From the NCBI RefSeq assembly GCF_002752655.1, contig NZ_CP023737.1, positions 2,070,001-2,134,000 on the forward strand: a DNA stretch of 64,000 nt, given 5' to 3'. The notes below the pieces were generated by a model. The model made no database searches. It was not told the origin of the DNA and worked only from the letters and a program-made list of their open reading frames with translations. How positions within the stretch are numbered: the first letter of the stretch is position 1; the number at the start of each line of letters is the position of its first letter. Source of the DNA: Methylosinus trichosporium OB3b (GTDB lineage: Bacteria; Pseudomonadota; Alphaproteobacteria; Rhizobiales; Beijerinckiaceae). Shown here piece after piece: positions 1-8,017 of the stretch. Position numbers and translations under genes: made by a program.

Positions 1-1148
1 AGCTGATCGTTCTGCGCCGCGGCGAGACGCTCGCCGACGCGCTGCTCGCCAATGGCGTGCCCAAGTCCCGCATCGCCGAGGTGGGCGCAGCCTTCGGCGG
101 CCGGCGCATCGAGACGATCGCGCGCGAGGGGCAGCGCATCAAGCTGCTGTTCGCCGATTTCGACGGCTCGGGGGCCGAGATGCAGCTCGCGCGCATTTCG
201 ATCTATTCGGAGGATCGACTCGAGACCATGGTGGCGGCGACGGATCGCGGCGGCTTTCTGCAGGTCACGGCGCCGGCCAATCTGGCCCGGGCCGGCCGGC
301 GCGGCTCCAGCAGGCTCGAGGAGGATGGCGAGGAGTCCGATGATCCGGGCGCGATGCGTCTCTACGACTCGCTCTATGAGACCGCGCTGAAGCAGGATAT
401 TCCGCGTCCGATCATCAATGAGCTGATTCGTATCTTCGCCAGCGATCTCGATCTGCAGCGCGGCGTCGCCGCCGGCGATGCGCTCGACATTCTCTACGAC
501 GAGAGCGAGGAGGGGCCGGGGCGCGAGGCGCTGCTCTACGCATCGATCACCAGCCATAACGAAACGCTGCGCTATTACCGCTATCAGACGACCGACGACG
601 GCCTCGTCGATTATTACGACGAGAGCGGCCGCTCGAGCCGCAAATTCCTCGTGCGCAAGCCGATCGCCGCCGGCGAGACGCGCTCGGGCTTCGGCATGCG
701 CCGTCATCCGATCCTCGGTTATTACAAGATGCATACGGGCGTCGACTGGGCCGCGCCGATCGGCACGCCCATTCTCGCGGCCGGCAATGGCCTCGTCATT
801 CAGTCCGGCTGGCACAGCGGCTATGGCCGACGCGTCGAGATCCAGCACGCCAACGGCTATGTCACCGCCTATAGCCATATGTCGGGCTTCGCGCGCGGCA
901 TTCGCGAGGGCGTGCGCGTGCGCCAGGGCCAGCTCGTCGGCTTCCTCGGCTCTTCCGGCCTCTCGACCGGCCCGCATCTGCACTATGAGGTGATGGTCAA
1001 CGGCCATTTCGTCGATCCGATGCGCGTCAGGCTCGCACGCACCCGCGAGTTCGACGGGCGCCTGCTCGCCGATTTCAAGCGTGAGCGCGACCGCATCGAC
1101 ACGCTGATCGCCAAGGCGCCGAACAGCCCTCGCGTATCTCGACGCTGA
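1..1148 (+). CDS. M23 family metallopeptidase (LytM domain), 5' truncated
   Basis: About 381 residues are visible, reading in frame from base 3; the start lies before the window. The C-terminal half (roughly bases 660-1050) is a LytM/M23 zinc peptidase domain. It shows RHPILGYYKMHTGVDW with the first zinc His and Asp, and GPHLHYEV with the HxH pair, so the metal ligands are intact. The N-terminal part (GETLADALLANGV) resembles the OapA/LysM-like regions that precede M23 domains in periplasmic cell-wall hydrolases. The likely role is cleavage of peptidoglycan cross-links or activation of amidases in the envelope. The signal peptide is not visible because of the truncation. Family call firm; substrate unknown. 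Confidence 0.9.
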   Translation, partial: LIVLRRGETLADALLANGVPKSRIAEVGAAFGGRRIETIAREGQRIKLLFADFDGSGAEMQLARISIYSEDRLETMVAATDRGGFLQVTAPANLARAGRRGSSRLEEDGEESDDPGAMRLYDSLYETALKQDIPRPIINELIRIFASDLDLQRGVAAGDALDILYDESEEGPGREALLYASITSHNETLRYYRYQTTDDGLVDYYDESGRSSRKFLVRKPIAAGETRSGFGMRRHPILGYYKMHTGVDWAAPIGTPILAAGNGLVIQSGWHSGYGRRVEIQHANGYVTAYSHMSGFARGIREGVRVRQGQLVGFLGSSGLSTGPHLHYEVMVNGHFVDPMRVRLARTREFDGRLLADFKRERDRIDTLIAKAPNSPRVSRR

Positions 1149-1151
1149 AGC

Positions 1152-1739
1152 TCACGCCGAGTCGGGGCGGCGCGGCGGCTCGGCCGAAGCGTCGTCGCGG
1201 CGCGACCACAGCGCTGCGCCGATCGCCACGATCGCCAGAGCGACGAGCGCCAGAATGAGCGCGACCTGCTTGAACCAGGCGATCGCCGGAACGGCGGCGG
1301 CGAGCACGAGGCCGAGAATGGCGATGTCCACGGAGACGTGGACGCCGGCGACGAATGTGCCGAGAGCGAGCAGCAGCAGCAGCGCGAGGCCCGTCGCCGG
1401 CCCGTTGAGGAATGTGTTGACGCTCGGCCAAAGGACGATGTTCATCGCTGCGATGAACGCCGCCCAATGCAGAAACTGCGTGCGCGCGATGAGCATGCGC
1501 TCGCGCCGATCATCGGTCTTGCGCCAGCCGATGACGACGCAGGCGACGCCGACCGCGAGCCCCAGGAACTCCCAATAGCCGAACAGAGGCCGCTGCGCGA
1601 TGCTCGTATAAGCGACGCCGAAGATCGCCAGCAAGAGCACGGCGAGATAGGGCGCCTTCTGCTTCGCCCAGCCGCCGAGGCCGAGCGAGGGCTCGGAGGA
1701 GGCCCGCGGCGACGGAACGCTCGCGCTGTGATCGTTCAT
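1152..1739 (-). CDS. Hypothetical polytopic membrane protein
   Basis: This 195-residue protein has about six hydrophobic segments (for example YLAVLLLAIFGVAYTSI, FLGLAVGVACVVIGW, GLALLLLLALGTFVAG, VALILALVALAIVAIGAAL) and a charged C-terminus. The ATG at 1739 is chosen over the upstream TTG at 1757 because it follows a purine-rich GAGAGG at good spacing. The gene ends 4 bp from the convergent M23 gene. I do not recognise the family. An inner-membrane location is clear, the function is not. Confidence 0.7.
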   Translation of the reverse strand: MNDHSASVPSPRASSEPSLGLGGWAKQKAPYLAVLLLAIFGVAYTSIAQRPLFGYWEFLGLAVGVACVVIGWRKTDDRRERMLIARTQFLHWAAFIAAMNIVLWPSVNTFLNGPATGLALLLLLALGTFVAGVHVSVDIAILGLVLAAAVPAIAWFKQVALILALVALAIVAIGAALWSRRDDASAEPPRRPDSA

Positions 1740-1778
1740 CGCAGCCTCTCGGATCAAAATTCGAGCCGCATCTCGACC

Positions 1779-1796
1779 GCGAGACTCGAGGCTCGC
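1779..1796. repeat. GCGAG-family palindromic repeat (degenerate copy)
   Basis: GCGAGACTCGAGGCTCGC is a variant of the 18-bp palindrome GCGAGCCTGAAGGCTCGC that recurs in at least seven other intergenic places in this window. It lies between two minus-strand genes. It is REP-like and could fold into a small RNA hairpin. Confidence 0.6.
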
Positions 1797-1823
1797 TCTT
1801 CTGCTTCGTTCCAGATGGGACGC

Positions 1824-2063
1824 TCAGCGGACAATGACCCGGGGAGCCCGACGACGCAGACGAAACAGGCTGCGATGAGTCCGCGGCCCGCGCAGTTCGC
1901 TACGCGGCCGCGTGACGCGCGGCGTGTGCCAGGGACGCACGAACTGACGCTCCTGCGCCTGCGCGCCGGAGCCGACGACAGTCGCCAGCGGCGCCGCGGC
2001 GAGCGCGATCAACAGTCCGCCGAGCAGCGAGCGGCGCGAAACGATCTTCGTCTCCATCGACAT
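1824..2063 (-). CDS. Small exported protein with Tat-like signal
   Basis: A 79-residue protein. The ATG at 2063 follows a strong GGAGGA with 6-nt spacing. The N-terminus SRRSLLGGLLIALAAAPL looks like a Tat or Sec signal (twin Arg, hydrophobic stretch), with likely cleavage after GAQAQ near residue 37. The remaining ~42 residues are rich in Arg, Pro and His (RQFVRPWHTPRVTRPRS) with no recognised domain. It would be a small basic periplasmic protein. Function unknown. Confidence 0.55.
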   Translation of the reverse strand: MSMETKIVSRRSLLGGLLIALAAAPLATVVGSGAQAQERQFVRPWHTPRVTRPRSELRGPRTHRSLFRLRRRAPRVIVR

Positions 2064-2206
2064 GCGCAGTCCTCCAAAAAAGAGATTCGACTGGCGGGGA
2101 ATTAGCGCGCCGCGCCGCCGCGGCAATGCGGCCATGACACGAGCATTCACGTTCCGACGCGGCGCTCTACCTTTCGCGCGGGGTCCATGCGAGAGAGGAA
2201 GCGGCA

Positions 2207-3229
2207 ATGGCGGAAACCGCGAACACGGCCGGCGCTGCGCTGCTGATCTTCCTGACGCTCGTCGCCGCGCATGTCGGGCAGACCGTGGTGGAGCCGATCG
2301 TCTTCGCGATCTTCATCATCGCGCTGATCTTTCCGCTGGAGACCACGCTCGAGCGGCGTCTGCCGCGCTGGGCGGCGCTGGCGCTCACCGTGACCGCGGC
2401 TCTCGCCGTCATCGTGACGCTGTCCTCGCTGATGGTGTGGGGCGGCGGCGAGCTCGTCGACTGGTTCGCGCGCAATCTCGACCGTGTGCGCGCGAGCTTC
2501 GAGGCCTCGACAAAATGGCTGGAGACGCATGACATATTCGTCGGCGCGCTGATCACCGAGCATGCCAACGCCGCCTGGATGCTCGGCGTGATCCGCGCGG
2601 CGGCGACGAGGATCAATGTGCTCGCGGGCTTTGCTCTCGTCGTTTTCATCTATGTGGTGATGGGCCTCGCAGAGACATCGACGCTGCGCAAGAACATCGC
2701 CGCCGCGACCAATGACGAGACGGCGCAGCGCCTGCTGAGCGCGGCGGCGCATATCGCGAAGAAATTCCGCCGCTACATGCTGGTGCGGACCGCCGCGAGC
2801 CTCGCCACCGGCGCGCTGGTGTTCCTGTTCGCTCTGGCGATCGGCCTCGAGGGAGCGGCGGCCTGGGGCGTGCTGAGCTTCGCGCTCAATTATCTGCCCT
2901 ATATCGGCTCGCTCGTCGTCACCGTTCTTCCGGCGCTGTTCGCTTATGTGCAGTTCGACTCGGCGCAGGCGGCGCTGCTGGTGCTGGGCGCGCTCTGCGT
3001 CATTCAGCTCGTCATCGGCAGCGGGCTCGAGCCGGTCTTCTCCGGCACGGCGCTGGCCATGTCTCCGACCGTCGTCGTCTTCGCCGTGCTGCTGTGGACC
3101 TTTCTCTGGGGCCTGCCCGGCGCCTTCATCGGCGTGCCGATCGCCATCGCCGCGCTGACCATGTGCGAGCATTTCCCTTCGACGCGCTGGATCGCGCGCA
3201 TCGCGGCGGGCGAGGCGCATTCCGACTGA
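2207..3229 (+). CDS. AI-2E family transporter (PerM-like permease)
   Basis: This 340-residue membrane protein has the PerM/AI-2E exporter layout. There are paired N-terminal helices (LLIFLTLVAAHVGQ, PIVFAIFIIALIFPLE), a long amphipathic periplasmic-type stretch at residues ~85-125, then four to five C-terminal helices. These include the family-typical NYLPYIGSLV and the terminal region WGLPGAFIGVPIAIA. The ATG at 2207 follows GAGGAAG. Members are inner-membrane transporters whose substrates (signals, ions or organic acids) are mostly untested, so a quorum-sensing role should not be assumed. It converges on gluQ with a 24-bp gap. Confidence 0.85.
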   Translation: MAETANTAGAALLIFLTLVAAHVGQTVVEPIVFAIFIIALIFPLETTLERRLPRWAALALTVTAALAVIVTLSSLMVWGGGELVDWFARNLDRVRASFEASTKWLETHDIFVGALITEHANAAWMLGVIRAAATRINVLAGFALVVFIYVVMGLAETSTLRKNIAAATNDETAQRLLSAAAHIAKKFRRYMLVRTAASLATGALVFLFALAIGLEGAAAWGVLSFALNYLPYIGSLVVTVLPALFAYVQFDSAQAALLVLGALCVIQLVIGSGLEPVFSGTALAMSPTVVVFAVLLWTFLWGLPGAFIGVPIAIAALTMCEHFPSTRWIARIAAGEAHSD

Positions 3230-3253
3230 TCGTCGATGCGCGATTTCGATCGC

Positions 3254-4138
3254 TCAATCGAGCCCGGCGATCCGCCGCACATCCGCCGGCGTCGCGCCAT
3301 CCGCCCGCAGTTCCCGCAACGGCTTCGACAGCCGGCTCTTGGCCAGCTTCTTTCCCTCCTCGTCCCGCACCAGCGCGTGGTGGCGATAGCGCGGCTCCGG
3401 CAAGCCGAGCAGAAGCTGCAGCAGCCGGTGGATCCGCGTCGCCTCATAGAGGTCCCTGCCCCGCACCACATCGGTCACGCCCTGCAGCGCGTCGTCGACC
3501 ACGACGGCAATGTGATAGCTCGCGGGAACATCCTTGCGCGCGAGGATGACGTCCCCCCAGACGGAGGGATCGGCCGCGACCTCGCCGACCTCCGCCTCGC
3601 GCCAACGCACGCCGCCGCCGAGCGCCACGGCCTTCGCCATGTCGAGCCGCAAGCTCGCGGGCCCCTGCCCCACCGTCCCGCGGCAGGTTCCAGGATAGAG
3701 CGGCGCGCCATCGGGATCGTGCGGCCAGTCCGCGCGCCCCTGCGTCGCGCGGGCGATGTCGCCGCGCGAGCAGCGGCAAGGATAGAGCAGGCCGAGCGCG
3801 TCGAGCTTCGCCAGCGCCCCGGCGTAATCGCCGAAATGCTCGGACTGGCGGCGGACCGGCTCCTCCCATTCGAGGCCGAGCCAGCCGAGATCCTCATAGA
3901 TCGCCCGCTCATATTCGGGACGCGCGCGGCCGCGGTCGATATCCTCGATGCGCAGCAGGAAGCGGCCGCCGGCGCGCCGCGCGAGGTCGAAGTTCAACAG
4001 CGCGGAATAAGCGTGGCCGAGATGCAGATAGCCGTTCGGCGACGGCGCGAAGCGAAACACCCTTTCGCCTGCGCGAGGCGAGCCTGAAGGCTCGCGGTCC
4101 ATGCGCTCCCTTGGACCGCGAGCCTCGAGGCTCGCCAC
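3254..4138 (-). CDS. gluQ: Glutamyl-Q tRNA(Asp) synthetase
   Basis: A 294-residue protein that activates glutamate and attaches it to queuosine in the wobble position of tRNA(Asp). It has the class I catalytic core, with SPNGYLHLGH as the HIGH motif and KKLAKSR as KMSKS. It has the zinc-site cysteines CRCSRGD and YPGTCR, but lacks the C-terminal anticodon-binding half of GltX, which separates GluQ from GltX. A GTG at 4138 sits one base after the cmk stop codon, so translational coupling is likely. A second candidate is the ATG at 4102 after AAGGGAG. The first ~25 codons overlap a palindromic repeat doublet (4078-4135), so the N-terminus is uncertain. Confidence 0.88.
   Translation of the reverse strand: MASLEARGPRERMDREPSGSPRAGERVFRFAPSPNGYLHLGHAYSALLNFDLARRAGGRFLLRIEDIDRGRARPEYERAIYEDLGWLGLEWEEPVRRQSEHFGDYAGALAKLDALGLLYPCRCSRGDIARATQGRADWPHDPDGAPLYPGTCRGTVGQGPASLRLDMAKAVALGGGVRWREAEVGEVAADPSVWGDVILARKDVPASYHIAVVVDDALQGVTDVVRGRDLYEATRIHRLLQLLLGLPEPRYRHHALVRDEEGKKLAKSRLSKPLRELRADGATPADVRRIAGLD
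4078..4135. repeat. GCGAG palindrome doublet (BIME-like), overlapping gluQ 5' end
   Basis: Two 18-bp palindromes, GCGAGCCTGAAGGCTCGC (4078-4095) and GCGAGCCTCGAGGCTCGC (4118-4135), flank a spacer whose edges are GGTCC and GGACC. The whole unit is therefore one larger inverted repeat. The same doublet architecture recurs at 60406-60465. This copy lies inside the proposed 5' end of gluQ. Confidence 0.8.
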
Positions 4139-4139
4139 C

Positions 4140-4793
4140 TCACACCTTGCCGGCGAGCGCCAGCCGCTCCTCGACGATCTCGCAGGCGGCGCGATAGGCC
4201 GCCTCTATGTCGAGATCGGTGGTGTCGAGCGCGACCGCGTCCTCGGCCATTTTCAGCGGCGCCTGAGAGCGGCCGCTGTCGCGCTCGTCGCGCTTGCGCA
4301 CATCGGCGAGCACCGCCGCATAATCCACTTTCTCGCCGCGCGAGGCGAGCTCCAGCGCCCGCCGCTGCGCGCGCTTCTCGGCGCTGGCGGTGACGAAAAT
4401 CTTCACCGGCGCCTGCGGGCAGATCACCGTGCCGATGTCGCGGCCGTCGAGCACCGCGCCTTGCGGGCGCCCCGCGAAGCCGCGCTGCATGTCGATGAGC
4501 GCCGCGCGCACCTGCGGAATGGCGGCGACGACCGAAGCCGCCTCGCCCAATTCGCGCGTGCGCAAGCGCGCCTCGTCGAAATCGCAGAGCGCGAGCCCGC
4601 GCGCCGCCTCGACCGCCGCGCGGATGTCGTCCAGCGGACGGCCTTCGTCCAGCAGCGCGCAGGCGGTGGCGCGATAGAGCAATCCCGTGTCGAGATGCGG
4701 CAGGCCGAAATTCGCGGCGAGCCGCCGCGCCAGCGTGCCCTTCCCCGAGGCCGCCGGCCCGTCTATGGCGATGATGAGCCCCCGCTCAGGCAA
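4140..4793 (-). CDS. cmk: Cytidylate kinase
   Basis: This 217-residue (d)CMP kinase makes CDP/dCDP in the cytosol for nucleic acid and phospholipid synthesis. The N-terminus [15 protein letters not shown] carries the P-loop, followed by the LDTGLLYR substrate region. DGRDIGT and the LID segment with RDERDSGR are present, and the length is normal. No ATG is available: the reading frame begins with TTG at 4793. That codon lies inside the 3' end of aroA (8-bp overlap), which suggests translational coupling in an aroA-cmk-gluQ operon. The aroA-cmk order is conserved in alphaproteobacteria. Confidence 0.95.
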   Translation of the reverse strand: MPERGLIIAIDGPAASGKGTLARRLAANFGLPHLDTGLLYRATACALLDEGRPLDDIRAAVEAARGLALCDFDEARLRTRELGEAASVVAAIPQVRAALIDMQRGFAGRPQGAVLDGRDIGTVICPQAPVKIFVTASAEKRAQRRALELASRGEKVDYAAVLADVRKRDERDSGRSQAPLKMAEDAVALDTTDLDIEAAYRAACEIVEERLALAGKV

Positions 4794-6132
4794 AACGCGC
4801 TCCCAGGACTTCCATCAGGGCGCGGAAATCGGGAAAGCTCGTCGCGATCATGCGGTCGTCGTCCACCGTCACATCCTGCTCGGCGGCGAGCCCCATCACG
4901 AGAAAGCTCATGGCGATGCGATGATCGAGATGAGTCTCGACCACGCCCCCGCCGGAAACGCGCCCCGTCCCGCCCCTGACGATCAGATCGTCGCCGCTAA
5001 TCTCGCATTCGACCGCATTGGCGCGCAAGCCCGCAGCGATGGCCTCGAGGCGATCGGACTCCTTCACCCGCAACTCGGAAAGCCCGCGCATGCGCGTCTC
5101 GCCGCCGGCGAAAGCCGCCGCCACGGCGAGGATCGGATATTCGTCGATCATCGACGGCGCGCGCTCGGCCGGCACGTCGACGCCGGCCAAGGTCGAAGCG
5201 GCGACGCGAATATCGGCGACCTCCTCGCCGCCCTCGGCGCGGCGGTTCTCGAATGAGATGCGCGCGCCCATCTCCTGCAAGGTCGTCAGCAGGCCGTTGC
5301 GCAGCGGATTGATCATCACCCCTTCGATGACGATCTCCGAGCCCGGGACGATCAGCGCCGCCACCAGCGGAAACGCCGCGGAGGACGGATCGGCCGGCAC
5401 GCGCACGGGCGCCGGCCGCAGCTCCGGCCGGCCCTCCAGCGTGATCTTGCGCCCATGTGGGCCGAAGGGCTCGCTGGCGATGCGCGCGCCGAAATGAGCG
5501 AGCATTTTTTCGGTATGGTCGCGCGAGGCCTCGCTCTCGATCACCACCGTGCGGCCCGGCGAGTTGAGCCCGCACAGCAACACCGCGGATTTGATCTGCG
5601 CCGAGGCGACCGGCGTCTTATATTCCACCGGCAGCGGCTCGGCCGCGCCGCGTAGCAGGATCGGGCAGCGCCCGCCCTCCGCCTCCTCCAGCACGCGCGC
5701 GCCCTGCTGCGTCAGCGGATCGAGGATGCGGCGCATCGGCCGCTTGCGCAGCGAGGCGTCGCCGTCGAAGCGGGCGGTGATCGGATGGCCGGCGACGACG
5801 CCCATCATCAGCCGCGAGCCTGTGCCGGCATTGCCGAAATCGAGGGTCTCGCGCGGCTCGAGCAGCGAGCCGAGCCCGGGGCCGCGCACGCTCCAGCTTC
5901 CGGGGCCGAGCCGGTCGATGCGCGCGCCGAGCGCCCGGCAGGCCTCGGCGGTCCGCAGCACATCCTCTCCCTCGAGCAGGCCCTCGATCGCCGTCTCGCC
6001 GACGGCGAGCGTCCCGAGGATCAGCGAGCGATGCGAGACGGATTTGTCGCCCGGCGGCCGGCAGCGTCCGGAAAGCGCGCGGGCGCGCGAGGCGCGCAGG
6101 GGCGACGCGGGATGTTCGGCGTCCGTTTGCAA
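4786..6132 (-). CDS. aroA: 3-phosphoshikimate 1-carboxyvinyltransferase (EPSP synthase)
   Basis: A 448-residue enzyme joining phosphoenolpyruvate to shikimate-3-phosphate, the sixth step of the shikimate pathway. [14 protein letters not shown] with the catalytic Lys is near residue 27. [13 protein letters not shown] carries the NAGT/R phosphate site. RVKESDRL and [10 protein letters not shown] are the C-terminal signature regions. GTGSRLMMG (a GTGSR rather than GTAMR-type loop) fits the alphaproteobacterial class II type reported to be less glyphosate-sensitive; that is inference. The frame begins with TTG at 6132 with a poor ribosome site, so the start is uncertain by a few codons. Confidence 0.95.
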   Translation of the reverse strand: MQTDAEHPASPLRASRARALSGRCRPPGDKSVSHRSLILGTLAVGETAIEGLLEGEDVLRTAEACRALGARIDRLGPGSWSVRGPGLGSLLEPRETLDFGNAGTGSRLMMGVVAGHPITARFDGDASLRKRPMRRILDPLTQQGARVLEEAEGGRCPILLRGAAEPLPVEYKTPVASAQIKSAVLLCGLNSPGRTVVIESEASRDHTEKMLAHFGARIASEPFGPHGRKITLEGRPELRPAPVRVPADPSSAAFPLVAALIVPGSEIVIEGVMINPLRNGLLTTLQEMGARISFENRRAEGGEEVADIRVAASTLAGVDVPAERAPSMIDEYPILAVAAAFAGGETRMRGLSELRVKESDRLEAIAAGLRANAVECEISGDDLIVRGGTGRVSGGGVVETHLDHRIAMSFLVMGLAAEQDVTVDDDRMIATSFPDFRALMEVLGARFA

Positions 6133-6246
6133 TTTTCGTTCGAGCTCCCGCCGCGGCGCCGTTTCCTCCGGCCGGCGCGGCTTCGCGCATATACAACGCG
6201 CGCCGCCGCGTCACAAATGGGCGGCGCGAACGGAGCGCGCCGGCCG

Positions 6247-6708
6247 TCAGGCGGCCGACGACCCGTCCGGCGTCGCGGCCGCGGCCAAGCGGTCCTTCCA
6301 GCGCGCCGTGAACGCCTCGAAGGAGGCCTGATCGGCGAAGGCAGCCTCCGCGCGCCACTCGATCGTCGAAATCCCCTCGTCCCACAGCCGGCTCTCCTGA
6401 CGCCAATGAAAGGTGGGCCAGGCCGGGTTGCGAAACGCCGGGCTCGCCGGATAATCCGGCGGATGGAGCGAGGCGCGGCCCACCAGCTCGTTCAGCCATT
6501 GCGTGATGTCGGGCAAAAATGTGCAGCTGAAAAAAATGCCGTGGCGCTGGAGGCGATGCACGTCGCGCAGGACATTCTGTCGGATCAACGCCAGAGCCGG
6601 CGGCTGATCGGCCTCGCGAAACTCGCGCAGCACCAGCAGGCGAAAGCCCCGGTCCAGCATCTGCGCCGGAACCGCTCGGACATCCCCGGCTCGCTCATGT
6701 TCGTGCAT
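6247..6708 (-). CDS. Hypothetical protein
   Basis: A protein of about 153 residues from the ATG at 6708 (MHEHERAGDV). A longer form from 6750 is possible. The body has a protein-like mix of residues (GIFFSCTFLPDITQWL, PAWPTFHWRQESRLWDEG, FEAFTARWKDRLAAA) with many Trp and Phe and no membrane segment. The opposite frame reads as a Gln/Arg-rich antisense shadow, which favours this strand. I do not recognise the family. It lies about 115 bp upstream of aroA on the same strand. Confidence 0.55.
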   Translation of the reverse strand: MHEHERAGDVRAVPAQMLDRGFRLLVLREFREADQPPALALIRQNVLRDVHRLQRHGIFFSCTFLPDITQWLNELVGRASLHPPDYPASPAFRNPAWPTFHWRQESRLWDEGISTIEWRAEAAFADQASFEAFTARWKDRLAAAATPDGSSAA

Positions 6709-7208
6709 CGTGATTTTCCGTCGGACGAGGAACGGCGGGCACGCAAGCAATGTGCCCGCGCCGCCGATGAGAAGGCCCCGGCGACGGGCCGCGACCCGGC
6801 TACCGGGGGTCGCGCCGGGCTGCGCCAGTCATCGCAAGGAATGGCTCCGTACTGTCCGCGCTCGGCTTGGACTATCCGGCCATCATGATGCGACATTTTG
6901 TAGCAAGACCGAGAACTGTTCAATTTTCGAGCGCGCCGAAGCCAATTTTGAACTCTTCCAATTCGAGCCCCACCGAACGAAAGCATCTGTTCGGCGGAGG
7001 TTTTTTTGTGCAGATTATGAGAGACGACGGCCGTGGAGCGCAGCGGATGCGGCGTAGACGGCTCACGACGAGGCTTCGGGACGAAAAATCGAATATTGTG
7101 CCCGGTCTTGAAAACATGAGAAAAAACTCACGTCGTCGCGGCGGGCGGACATTCGTCTTTTCGTGACGTGAGCAACCACACGAGCTTTTCGCGAGGAGCG
7201 CCGAGAAT
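6709..7208. other. Intergenic region, relatively AT-rich, no convincing gene
   Basis: About 500 bp between a minus-strand hypothetical gene and the plus-strand transposase-like gene. The stretch 6885-7125 is visibly richer in A/T than its surroundings and contains a hairpin plus T-run (6973-7007). Short open frames here have no ribosome site or protein-like composition. It may be relic mobile-element DNA associated with the gene at 7209, but no terminal repeat could be established. Confidence 0.5.
6973..7007 (+). terminator. Candidate rho-independent terminator or attenuator
   Basis: The 6-bp stem CCGAAC (6973-6978) / GTTCGG (6989-6994) has a 10-nt loop and is followed after six bases by a run of seven T (7001-7007). 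No plus-strand gene ends just before it. If active, it could attenuate leader transcription toward the gene at 7209. The stem is short, so confidence is low. Confidence 0.35.
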
Positions 7209-7715
7209 ATGAGTGGGAACCTTCTCGAGCCCGAACGTCCCGCCGTGACGTCGCCGCAGACGGCGATCGAAAGCGCCGAGAGACGCAGCCGCCGTCCGGA
7301 GGAGGAGCGTCGCCGCGAGGAGATGATCCGCGAGCTGCTGACGCGCGAGGGCGAGCGTCTCTCGCAGGGCGCAATTCAGGATCTGACGCGCGACCTCGGC
7401 GTCAGCCGCGCCACCGCCTATCGCATGATCAAGACTTTCCGCAGCTGCGGCGCGGTCACCTCGCCGTTCACGCGGCCGGTCGGCCGGCCGAAGGGCGCGC
7501 GCGTGCTCGACACGACGCGCGAGACGCTGATCCGCGACGCCATCGAGAATTTCTATCTGCAGCCGGCGCGGCCGAAGTTCAGCCAGCTGGTGCGCGAGAT
7601 CAGCAAGCGCTGCCTCAAGGAGCGGCTGCCGGCCCCCAACTGGCGGACCATCAAGGCGCGTGTGCACGACATCGATGTCGAGACGCGCGCGCGGCGGCGC
7701 AGCGAGCCGGTTTAG
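7209..7715 (+). CDS. Orphan helix-turn-helix domain resembling the N-terminus of a Mu/TniA-type transposase
   Basis: This 168-residue soluble protein starts at an ATG after GAGGAGCG. Residues ~30-85 form a helix-turn-helix (LTRDLGVSRATAYRMIKTF). A GRPKG linker follows, then a second winged-helix-like part (TLIRDAIENFYLQ, LVREISKRCLKE, RLPAPNWRTIKARV). This order (HTH, GRP linker, YL.P/RP helix, LPAPN.RTIKAR) matches my recollection of the DNA-binding N-terminal third of TniA/TnsB/Mu-like transposases. The DDE catalytic and Mu C-terminal domains are absent: the frame stops and dispersed repeats follow within 50 bp. It could be a transposase relic or a domesticated regulator. Confidence 0.7.
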   Translation: MSGNLLEPERPAVTSPQTAIESAERRSRRPEEERRREEMIRELLTREGERLSQGAIQDLTRDLGVSRATAYRMIKTFRSCGAVTSPFTRPVGRPKGARVLDTTRETLIRDAIENFYLQPARPKFSQLVREISKRCLKERLPAPNWRTIKARVHDIDVETRARRRSEPV

Positions 7716-7754
7716 TCCACACGGCAAAATAACGGCTTTCCGACTCTCGACGCG

Positions 7755-7816
7755 CGTCCCTTCTCCCACTTGTGGGAGAAGGTGGCCCTCGCTTCAGCGA
7801 GGGTCGGATGAGGGCG
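7755..7816. repeat. CTTCTCCCAC/GTGGGAGAAG dispersed repeat
   Basis: Contains the hairpin CTTCTCCCACTTGTGGGAGA followed by AGGTGGCCCTCGC, a second small hairpin and GGTCGGATGAGGGCG. Relatives lie at 21048-21105 (forward), 21188-21245 (inverted) and, as a fragment, 15819-15845. This is the intergenic repeat type common in rhizobial genomes. Confidence 0.75.
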
Positions 7817-7848
7817 CCTCCGGCTCGTCCTGATGGACGCCGGGGTCC

Positions 7849-7923
7849 GTCATTGCGAGCGGAGCGAAGCAATCCAGGGGCCGCCCCACAGCTCTAGATT
7901 GCTTCGCTCCACTCGCAATGACG
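7849..7923. repeat. GTCATTGCGAG inverted repeat element
   Basis: A ~75-bp near-perfect inverted repeat: GTCATTGCGAGCGGAGCGAA at the left edge and a matching TTCGCTCC..CTCGCAATGAC at the right, with a short G/C-rich centre. Relatives lie at 17560-17638 and 53109-53186. RNA from either strand would form a long hairpin. It resembles the widespread CATTGCGAG intergenic repeats of alphaproteobacteria. Confidence 0.8.
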
Positions 7924-8017
7924 GCGCCCCTGGTGGGGTTGCGGCTTCTCGTGACGCAGTAGAGATTGAGCCCCGCGGCGACGGCGCAGACCGAGCCCGA
8001 GCCTGGACCGCGAGGCT

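Larger units (their letters stand above)
7716..8017. other. Repeat-rich intergenic region
   Basis: About 300 bp between the HTH gene and the end of pgi. It holds two dispersed repeat types (7755-7816 and 7849-7923), listed separately, and no gene that I can support. Confidence 0.7.

Noticed and set aside
2207..3229. Quorum-sensing AI-2 exporter function
   Set aside because: The family name is historical; nothing in the neighbourhood (no luxS or lsr gene) supports AI-2 transport.
3254..4138. Full glutamyl-tRNA synthetase (GltX)
   Set aside because: Only ~294 residues; the anticodon-binding half is absent and the zinc-Cys pattern fits GluQ.
6867..7166. 99-codon plus-strand frame in the AT-rich gap
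   Set aside because: No ribosome site, mixed low-complexity composition, crosses the hairpin/T-run, and no protein-like hydrophobic or domain pattern.
7716..8017. CRISPR array suggested by clustered short repeats
   Set aside because: The repeats are different inverted-repeat families, not evenly spaced direct repeats with unique spacers, and no cas gene is present.
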